A DNA stretch of 5,137 nt, taken from Vulcanimicrobiota bacterium. GTDB taxonomy: Bacteria > Eremiobacterota > Eremiobacteria > Baltobacterales > Baltobacteraceae. Both the position numbers and the translations under genes were made by a program. Where the stretch lies: the NCBI GenBank assembly GCA_028287545.1, contig JAQBPL010000281.1, positions 1-5,137 of the forward strand, in the 5' to 3' direction. Of this stretch, positions 1 to 3,929 are shown in pieces. Numbering within the stretch: the stretch's first letter is position 1; every line of letters begins with the position of its first letter. The notes under the pieces are model-generated. The model saw only the letters and a program-made list of their open reading frames with translations, was not told the origin of the DNA and ran no database searches.

Positions 1-586
1 CGAGCGTCGACTTGAGCCGCTTGGCGAACGTCTCGGCGCGCGGCACGCCGCCGGCGTCAGGCGAGACGACGACGATCTTGTCGCCCTCGAGCTTTTTGTC
101 TTTGAGGTAGTTGCACAGCGTCGGGGCGGCCATCAGGTTGTCGACTGGGATATCGAAGAAGCCCTGGATCTGCGCGGCGTGCAGGTCGAGCGTCACGATG
201 CGCTCGGCACCGGCCCGTTCGATCATGTTCGCGACGAGCTTGGCCGAGATCGGCTCGCGGCCTTTCGTCTTCTTGTCTTGCTTCGCGTACCCGTAGTAGG
301 GGATGACCGCGGTGATCCGGTTGGCGGACGCCCGGCGCAGCGCGTCGATGATGAGCAGCAGCTCCATCACCGAGTCGTTCACCGTGGCTCCGAACGGCGA
401 CCGGCAGAGCGACTGCACGACGAACACTTCCGCGCCGCGGACGTTCTCGCGAATCTCGATGCGACACTCGTCGTTCTTGAAGCGGTCGACGAGCGCGTTG
501 CCCACGCGCGTCTGCATCCGCTTGGCGATCTCTTCCGCCAATTGGCGGTTGGAAGTCCCGCTGAACAACAGGGGCGGCTGGATCAC
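1..586 (-). CDS. prs: Ribose-phosphate pyrophosphokinase (PRPP synthetase), N-terminal 195 codons, cut by the window edge
   Basis: Makes 5-phosphoribosyl 1-diphosphate from ribose 5-phosphate and ATP in the cytosol, feeding purine, pyrimidine, His, Trp and NAD synthesis. The visible part covers roughly the first 60% of a protein usually about 315 residues long. Family landmarks are VRGAEVFVVQS (49-59), MELLLIIDALRRAS (74-87), AVIPYYGYAKQD (93-104), REPISAKLVA (110-119), DLHAAQIQGFFDIPVDNL (134-151, with the catalytic-region His136) and VVSPDAGG (173-180). The catalytic flexible loop and the PRPP-binding motif lie beyond the left edge. The GTG at 584-586 is chosen because homology begins there and AAGGAG sits 8 nt upstream. 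Two oddities: the usual F-S-D-G-E adenine-site motif reads FKNDE (36-40), and the segment between QS and MEL is 14 residues instead of the usual 9. Identity is near certain; the variant features are direct observations. Confidence 0.97.
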   Translation of the reverse strand, partial: MIQPPLLFSGTSNRQLAEEIAKRMQTRVGNALVDRFKNDECRIEIRENVRGAEVFVVQSLCRSPFGATVNDSVMELLLIIDALRRASANRITAVIPYYGYAKQDKKTKGREPISAKLVANMIERAGAERIVTLDLHAAQIQGFFDIPVDNLMAAPTLCNYLKDKKLEGDKIVVVSPDAGGVPRAETFAKRLKSTL

Positions 587-695
587 TCGCTGGGCTCCTT
601 CTGCCTCCGGAAGCGCCAAAGCGCACAAGGGAAGCGGCTGGGTCCTCTGCGTCATGCGGTCCCGCTTGTCCTGGCTCTGCCGCAATCGGTGCCGT
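587..695. other. Intergenic region between pqqB and prs; no terminator or clear promoter seen
   Basis: These 109 bp lie between the pqqB stop and the prs start, both genes reading leftward. Apart from the prs Shine-Dalgarno sequence I see only a weak GCGC-TTTG-GCGC dyad with no T-run after it, so no convincing intrinsic terminator separates the two genes. No good -35/-10 pair is evident on the minus strand. Read-through from the pqq operon into prs is therefore possible, but prs probably also has a promoter that I cannot recognise. Confidence 0.5.
595..600 (-). promoter_or_regulatory. Ribosome binding site of prs
   Basis: AAGGAG on the minus strand, 8 nt before the GTG at 586. It is one of the few clear Shine-Dalgarno sequences in the window, and it decides the GTG start over other in-frame possibilities. 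It also shows that prs can be translated independently of the pqq genes upstream. Confidence 0.8.
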
Positions 696-1583
696 CTAAA
701 GCCGGAGAATATCCATGCCGTCGAAGGCGATTTCCGCGCCGGCCGCGAGCACCGCGCGCGCTTGCGGCGACGCTGGATCGAGCACGGGGTTGGAGTTGTT
801 CAGGTGGACGTAGATGCGCCGGTTGCGCCGATCGGCAATCGCCCTGAGGCTTCCGCTCGCGCCCTCGAGCGGGAGATGGCCCAGACCTCGCGCCGTCTTT
901 TCGCCGAGCCCCGCGTCTCGCATCTCGTCCTCGGACCAAAACGAGCCGTCGAGCAGCACGACGTCGGCGGCGTCGATCGCCGCGGCGAGCTCCGGGTCGA
1001 TCGCCGCGAAGACCGGCGCGAACAGGATCGATCGCCCGCTGGTCGTCGATTCGACGCGGAAGGCGAGCACGGCGCCGCGCGCCTGATCGCGTCCGGCGAA
1101 GCCCGGGGTGAGCCCCGGCACCGGAAACGGGGTGACGCGCAGCGCCCCGCCGTCGAGCGCGAACGGTTCGGTCAGCACGGAATGCCAGCGGTGCGGCGGG
1201 CGGGCGAACGCGGCAAAGGCGGGCTGCGCCGTCGCGATCGTCCGCACGATCTCGCTCGAATAGACCTCAAACCCTCGCGGGTGGGACTGGCGCACCACCG
1301 CGAGGCCGCCGAGGTGATCGACGTTGGCGTCGGTCAGCAGCATCCCCGCGATCGGCGTGCCGCGGCGCTCGCGCGGCTGCAGCGGCGGGAACGCTTCGAT
1401 CTGTGCCGCGACGTCGGGCGAGACGTTGACCAGCCACCATGCATCCCCGTCGGCGGAAAGAGCAAACGACGATTGGCTCCGCGGCGGTGCGTCGCCTCGT
1501 CGGGCCGCGGCACAGTTCACGCAGCTGCAATTCCACTGCGGAACGCCGCCACCGGCGGCCGAACCGAGGACGCGAACGATCAC
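696..1583 (-). CDS. pqqB: PQQ biosynthesis protein PqqB (metallo-beta-lactamase-fold hydroxylase)
   Basis: A 295-residue protein, close to the usual length of about 300. Family knowledge: PqqB has a metallo-beta-lactamase fold and acts as an iron-dependent oxygenase that hydroxylates the Tyr part of the Glu-Tyr intermediate after PqqE. Seen here: N-terminal VLGSAAGGGVPQWNC (5-19), with Cys19, Cys21 and Cys24 forming the conserved CxCxxC metal-site motif; TDANVDHLGGL (84-94), in which Asp89-His90 keep the DH of the beta-lactamase HxHxDH motif while its first two His are Asp85 and Asn87, as is normal for PqqB; GHL around His236; HLNNSNP (260-266); and the C-terminal FDGMDI. The GTG at 1581-1583 overlaps the pqqE stop by 4 nt (GTGA) and lacks a clear Shine-Dalgarno sequence, so translation is probably coupled. 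It is the last pqq gene in this operon, whereas the common order is pqqABCDE. Confidence 0.96.
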   Translation of the reverse strand: MIVRVLGSAAGGGVPQWNCSCVNCAAARRGDAPPRSQSSFALSADGDAWWLVNVSPDVAAQIEAFPPLQPRERRGTPIAGMLLTDANVDHLGGLAVVRQSHPRGFEVYSSEIVRTIATAQPAFAAFARPPHRWHSVLTEPFALDGGALRVTPFPVPGLTPGFAGRDQARGAVLAFRVESTTSGRSILFAPVFAAIDPELAAAIDAADVVLLDGSFWSEDEMRDAGLGEKTARGLGHLPLEGASGSLRAIADRRNRRIYVHLNNSNPVLDPASPQARAVLAAGAEIAFDGMDILRL

Positions 1584-2659
1584 ACAGGCTGCTTCATGCG
1601 GCGGGGGACGAGCGGCGCACCGCCGTCGACGCCGAGCGCGGCGATGACCCGTTCGTGTTCGGGGCTGAGATCGCACACCGGATCGGTCGCACCGGCGTCT
1701 CCGGTCAGCAGAAACGCCTGACACCGGCACCCGCCAAAGTCGATCTCGCGACGGTCGCACGATCGGCACGGTTCCGGCATCCACGCCGTCCCGCGATACG
1801 TGACGAAGGCCTCGGAGGATTCCCAGATCTCGGCCAGCGGCCGGTCTTGGACGCGCTCGAAACGCAGCGTTCGAATCGCCGCCGCGGCCGGGCACGGCAG
1901 GACGCGTCCGTCCGGGGTGACGGTGAGAAACGCCTGCCCCCAACCGTTCATGCACGCCTTCGGACGATCGCCGAAATAGTCGGGCAGCACGTACGCGATC
2001 TGCATCCGTCCGGCCAAACGCGCGCGCGCCGCGGCGACGACATCGAGCGCGCGCTCGATCTGTTCGCGCGTCGGGAGCAGCGCGGCGCGGTTGCGATACG
2101 CCCACCCGTAGAACTGCACGTTGGCTAGCTCGAGCTTCGCGATCCCGTGGCGCTCGGCGAACGCGATCACGTCGGCGATCGCGTCGTGGTTCCCGCGATG
2201 GAGGACGCAGTTGAGCGTCAGCGCGACGTTGCGGCGCATGACGCGCTCGATCGCGCGCTCTTTCTTCTCGTGTACGCGGGTGCCGGCGATCTGGTCGGCG
2301 AGCGCTTCCGTCGGCGCCTGGATGCTGATCTGGACGTGCTCGAGGCCCGCCGCGAGCAGCTCGTCGAGGCGCGCGTCGTCGAGAAAGGTTCCTTGCGTGA
2401 TGAGGTTCGTGTAGAGACCGGCACGCGACGCTGCGGAGACGATCTCGGGGAGGTCGCGGCGCAGCGTCGGTTCGCCGCCGGAGAGTCCGACGTGCAGGAT
2501 CCCCATCGCGGCCGCCTCGGCGACGACGCGCAACCAGGTCTGGGTCGGAAGCTCATCGCGGTACGAGTCCAGATCGAGCGGGTTGTAACAGTACGGACAC
2601 TGCAGGTTGCAGCGGTACGTGAGCTCGCACAACAACGACGTCGCGCGCGGCGCGTTCAC
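1580..2659 (-). CDS. pqqE: PqqA peptide cyclase PqqE (radical SAM/SPASM enzyme)
   Basis: A 359-residue radical SAM enzyme that, with PqqD, forms the C-C bond between Glu and Tyr of PqqA, the first committed step of PQQ synthesis. The radical SAM cluster motif CxxxCxxC is Cys17, Cys21 and Cys24, followed by LSGGEPTLRRDL (59-70), which contains the SAM-binding GGEP. The C-terminal SPASM domain shows Cys236 (CMNGWG), Cys256 (LPCPAA), Cys298 and Cys301 (PCRSC), Cys311, Cys313 and Cys329. Asp307 lies at the spacing expected for the unusual Asp ligand of the AuxII cluster that I recall from Methylorubrum PqqE, numbered there about 12 higher. All expected cluster ligands therefore appear present. 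The start is the GTG at 2657-2659, overlapping the pqqD stop by 4 nt. An ATG 30 codons upstream in the same frame lies inside pqqD and would add unrelated residues. No strong Shine-Dalgarno sequence, which fits coupling to pqqD. Confidence 0.97.
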   Translation of the reverse strand: MNAPRATSLLCELTYRCNLQCPYCYNPLDLDSYRDELPTQTWLRVVAEAAAMGILHVGLSGGEPTLRRDLPEIVSAASRAGLYTNLITQGTFLDDARLDELLAAGLEHVQISIQAPTEALADQIAGTRVHEKKERAIERVMRRNVALTLNCVLHRGNHDAIADVIAFAERHGIAKLELANVQFYGWAYRNRAALLPTREQIERALDVVAAARARLAGRMQIAYVLPDYFGDRPKACMNGWGQAFLTVTPDGRVLPCPAAAAIRTLRFERVQDRPLAEIWESSEAFVTYRGTAWMPEPCRSCDRREIDFGGCRCQAFLLTGDAGATDPVCDLSPEHERVIAALGVDGGAPLVPRRMKQPV

Positions 2660-2922
2660 CGGTCGACGTACCCGCGGCGCGAGAGGCGCTCGATGAGATC
2701 GTCGACGTCGCGGGACGCATCCTCCCGGGCAACCGCGTAGCGCGCGCACAGCGCGTCGACGATCGCCGTGAGCGTGCGCGTGCCGTCCACGAGTTCGAGG
2801 GTCGCGGCGGCGGAATCGTTCAAGCGCACGATCCCCTCCGGCACGAGCAGCATCGCGGACCCGTCGAGATCCCGGCGAAACCGCACGCCGCGCGACATGC
2901 GCGGCACCGCCGTTTCCGTCAT
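2656..2922 (-). CDS. pqqD: PQQ biosynthesis peptide chaperone PqqD
   Basis: An 88-residue protein of the usual PqqD size and the prototype of the RiPP recognition element fold. It binds the PqqA leader and delivers it to PqqE. Family-like stretches are PRMSRGVRFRRD (7-18), LLVPEGIVRLNDSAAATLEL (25-44), DGTRTLTAIVDAL (46-58) and a helical C-terminus with DVDDLIERLSRRGYV (72-86). It is a free-standing protein here, not fused to PqqC as in Methylorubrum. The ATG at 2920-2922 overlaps the pqqC stop (ATGA), and the stop overlaps the pqqE GTG (GTGA), so it is locked between its neighbours. The reading frame stays open a long way upstream, antisense-like inside pqqC, but homology begins at this ATG. 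Confidence 0.95.
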   Translation of the reverse strand: MTETAVPRMSRGVRFRRDLDGSAMLLVPEGIVRLNDSAAATLELVDGTRTLTAIVDALCARYAVAREDASRDVDDLIERLSRRGYVDR

Positions 2923-3611
2923 CGGAAAAAGCCGCTCTGGAGCGCCGTCGCGTCGAGCAGACCCCACAGGACGTCGCATTTGAACGCCAGCGCGGCGACG
3001 CAGGCGTCCTGTTGCTCCGGAGTCACGGCGCCGTCGACGACCCATCCCAGTGCCTGGTCGGCGTCGCGGCGCGCGAGCGGTATGCGGTCTTCGAAATACG
3101 CCAAGCCCGCGCGGTCGATCCATGGATAGTGCTCGACGATCGCGATGACGCGGCGGCCCATCACGACCGGGCCGAACAACTCGGTCAACGACGAGGCGAC
3201 CGCCTCGAGCCACGGCCGTTCGCGCGCGAAGTTCACGTACGCGTCGACCGCGAACCGCGCTCCGGGCGCGACCAGCGCCTCCGAGAGGACGTCGTCGTCG
3301 CGCAGTCCCACGGCGCGCGCGAGGGCGAGCCACTTCGACGTTCCGCCTTCGTTGCCGGTCGTGCCGTCGTGATCGATGATGCGCGTGATCCACGCGCGGC
3401 GGTGCTCCCGGCTCGGCAGACGCGCCAATACGAACGCGTCTTTCACCGGGATCATCTTCTGATAGTAGTACCGGTTCGCGACCCAGGCACGAACCTGATC
3501 GACGTTCAGCTCACCGGCGACGAGCGCGCGATGGAACGGATGGTGGTCGTGGTACCGGTCGCCGAGCGCGCGAAGGCGTTCGACGAGCGGCATACCGGTC
3601 GCTGTCGTCAT
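2919..3611 (-). CDS. pqqC: Pyrroloquinoline-quinone synthase PqqC
   Basis: A 230-residue all-helical, cofactorless oxidase that performs the last ring closure and eight-electron oxidation giving PQQ. Compared with my memory of Klebsiella PqqC (numbers 3 higher), the active-site residues Tyr20, His21, Arg47, Gln51, Lys57, His81, Tyr125, Arg154, Tyr172 and Arg176 are all present, in stretches such as YHDHHPFH (20-27), WVANRYYYQ (43-51), DHDG (80-83), RFAVDAYVNFAR (119-130) and HYPWI (161-165). The exception is the Klebsiella His154 position, which is Met151 here (LFGPVVMGRR). The protein is about 20 residues shorter at the C-terminus than gammaproteobacterial PqqC. The ATG at 3609-3611 is preferred; a TTG 4 codons upstream or an ATG 6 codons downstream are possible, and none has a clear Shine-Dalgarno sequence. 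Identity is secure; whether Met151 alters catalysis is unknown. Confidence 0.95.
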   Translation of the reverse strand: MTTATGMPLVERLRALGDRYHDHHPFHRALVAGELNVDQVRAWVANRYYYQKMIPVKDAFVLARLPSREHRRAWITRIIDHDGTTGNEGGTSKWLALARAVGLRDDDVLSEALVAPGARFAVDAYVNFARERPWLEAVASSLTELFGPVVMGRRVIAIVEHYPWIDRAGLAYFEDRIPLARRDADQALGWVVDGAVTPEQQDACVAALAFKCDVLWGLLDATALQSGFFR

Positions 3612-3624
3612 GCCAAGAAGCAAA

Positions 3625-3654
3625 GAGGCACCGTGCAGTCCGCCGCGGCGCCTC
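3625..3654 (-). terminator. Stem-loop between pqqA and pqqC, candidate attenuator or RNA-processing/stability hairpin
   Basis: In the minus-strand transcript, GAGGCGCC (3654-3647) can pair with GGUGCCUC (3632-3625) over 8 bp with one G-U pair, closing a 14-nt loop. The 3' arm is followed by the pyrimidine-rich UUUGCUUCUU rather than a clean U-run. The hairpin ends 13 nt before the pqqC ATG, and its 5' arm takes in part of an AGGAGG (3656-3651) that is too far away to serve pqqC directly. A partial terminator or 3'-end stabiliser here would raise pqqA mRNA above pqqCDEB. This fits the need for excess precursor peptide and the short pqqA-only transcripts reported in methylotrophs. The function is inferred. 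Confidence 0.5.
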
Positions 3655-3676
3655 CTCTAGTCATGGGTCCAGGCGA

Positions 3677-3778
3677 TTAGAAGCGGTCCTGGTCCCAGTC
3701 GTTGACATACGCGGTGACTTCGAAGCCGGAACTGGTTTCCTCGAAATCCGGGCGGCTCCAGGTCTCTTGCTTGTCCAT
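3677..3778 (-). CDS. pqqA: PQQ precursor peptide PqqA
   Basis: A 33-residue ribosomally made precursor from which the backbone of PQQ is cut. The core is FEVTAY (19-24): Glu20 and Tyr24 keep the E-x3-Y spacing of the residues that PqqE cross-links. The leader contains the typical W-x2-P-x-F pattern (Trp7, Pro10, Phe12) used for PqqD recognition, and a Gly-x-Glu (18-20) before the core. After Tyr24 there is a 9-residue acidic tail ending DWDQDRF, longer than in many PqqA peptides (often 22-29 residues in all). The ATG at 3776-3778 has GGAG at a good distance. The frame stays open to 3895 upstream, but that stretch crosses the promoter and shows no PqqA homology. It heads the operon, 65 bp before pqqC. 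Confidence 0.95.
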   Translation of the reverse strand: MDKQETWSRPDFEETSSGFEVTAYVNDWDQDRF

Positions 3779-3783
3779 GAGCT

Positions 3784-3787
3784 CTCC
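3784..3787 (-). promoter_or_regulatory. Ribosome binding site of pqqA
   Basis: GGAG on the minus strand (in GGAGAGCTC), 5 nt before the pqqA ATG. It is the only clear Shine-Dalgarno sequence in the pqq operon, and it supports the short 33-codon reading of pqqA over a longer upstream start. Confidence 0.7.
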
Positions 3788-3795
3788 ACGCGGGC

Positions 3796-3814
3796 GAGAA
3801 TGATAATTGTTTTC
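3796..3814. promoter_or_regulatory. Candidate Fur-family operator upstream of pqqA
   Basis: The plus-strand sequence GAGAATGATAATTGTTTTC agrees with the 19-bp Fur-box consensus GATAATGATAATCATTATC at 15 of 19 positions, including an intact TGATAAT half-site. It also sits in a GAGAA-N11-TTCTC dyad (3796-3816). It is the only AT-rich island in a strongly GC-rich region, and it overlaps the proposed pqqA -10, where a bound repressor would block transcription. PqqE carries Fe-S clusters and PqqB is an iron enzyme, so iron control would make sense. Part of the match could simply reflect an AT-rich promoter, and another Fur-family member or no regulator at all is possible. Confidence 0.4.
3800..3805 (-). 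promoter_or_regulatory. Candidate -10 element of the pqqA operon promoter
   Basis: TATCAT on the minus strand (4 of 6 to TATAAT, in the context CAATTATCATTC). It would place the transcription start near 3793, giving a 5' leader of about 15 nt with room for the GGAG at 3784-3787. The best -35 with an 18-bp spacer is CTGCCC (3824-3829), a weak match, so an activator or alternative sigma factor cannot be excluded. The element is chosen by position and AT content only. Confidence 0.4.
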
Positions 3815-3815
3815 T

Positions 3816-3848
3816 CCCGCATCGGGCAGGAGGGGTCCTTCCTCTCCT
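3816..3848. repeat. Two small inverted repeats upstream of the pqqA promoter
   Basis: CCCG-CAT-CGGG (3816-3826) is a perfect 4-bp dyad with a 3-bp centre lying in the proposed -10/-35 spacer. Directly beside it, 3828-3848 is an imperfect dyad: on the minus strand AGGAGAGG pairs with CCCCTCCT at 7 of 8 positions around AAGGA. They could be protein-binding sites or chance in purine/pyrimidine-biased GC-rich DNA. The rest of the divergent region (3849-3916) shows nothing I can interpret. Confidence 0.25.
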
Positions 3849-3916
3849 ACGCCGTCGCGGGCGAAAAGGTTCGTCACCGGAAGCGCGGAGCGCATCCCAC
3901 CTCCGGCCGTTCCGCG

Positions 3917-3922
3917 TTATAC
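3917..3922 (+). promoter_or_regulatory. Candidate -10 element of uvrB
   Basis: TTATAC on the plus strand ends 7 nt before the uvrB ATG, so a start at the usual distance would fall on or next to the A of the ATG and give a leaderless message. No good -35 is seen 17 bp upstream (ATCCCA), and no Shine-Dalgarno sequence lies before the ATG, which fits leaderless translation. No LexA/SOS-type box was recognised. Confidence 0.35.
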
Positions 3923-3929
3923 CGAAAAG

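Noticed and set aside
303..1721. A long plus-strand open frame of 472 codons antisense to pqqB and prs
   Set aside because: It runs opposite to two genes with unmistakable family motifs, is rich in Arg/Ala as expected for a shadow frame in GC-rich DNA, and shows no recognisable domain.
2656..3393. Extended 245-codon minus-strand frame reading through pqqD, and the 389-codon version of pqqE starting at 2749
   Set aside because: The extra N-terminal residues are out-of-frame readings of pqqC and pqqD respectively. Homology begins at 2922 for PqqD and 2659 for PqqE, each at a 4-nt overlap with the preceding stop.
3612..3635. A tiny GTG-started frame of 7 codons whose TGA overlaps the pqqC ATG, a possible leader peptide
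   Set aside because: The only nearby AGGAGG is about 19 nt from that GTG, too far for initiation, and a 7-codon frame arises easily by chance.
3801..3807. Plus-strand TGATAAT as the -10 of a uvrB promoter
   Set aside because: It fits 5 of 6 positions of TATAAT over GATAAT, but no -35 is seen upstream and it would leave a leader of over 110 nt. The same bases are better explained by the pqqA promoter/operator, although this cannot be excluded.
3779..3895. A 72-codon version of pqqA starting at 3895
   Set aside because: The additional 39 codons cross the promoter, Shine-Dalgarno and operator-like sequences. PqqA homology and a proper GGAG support the ATG at 3778.
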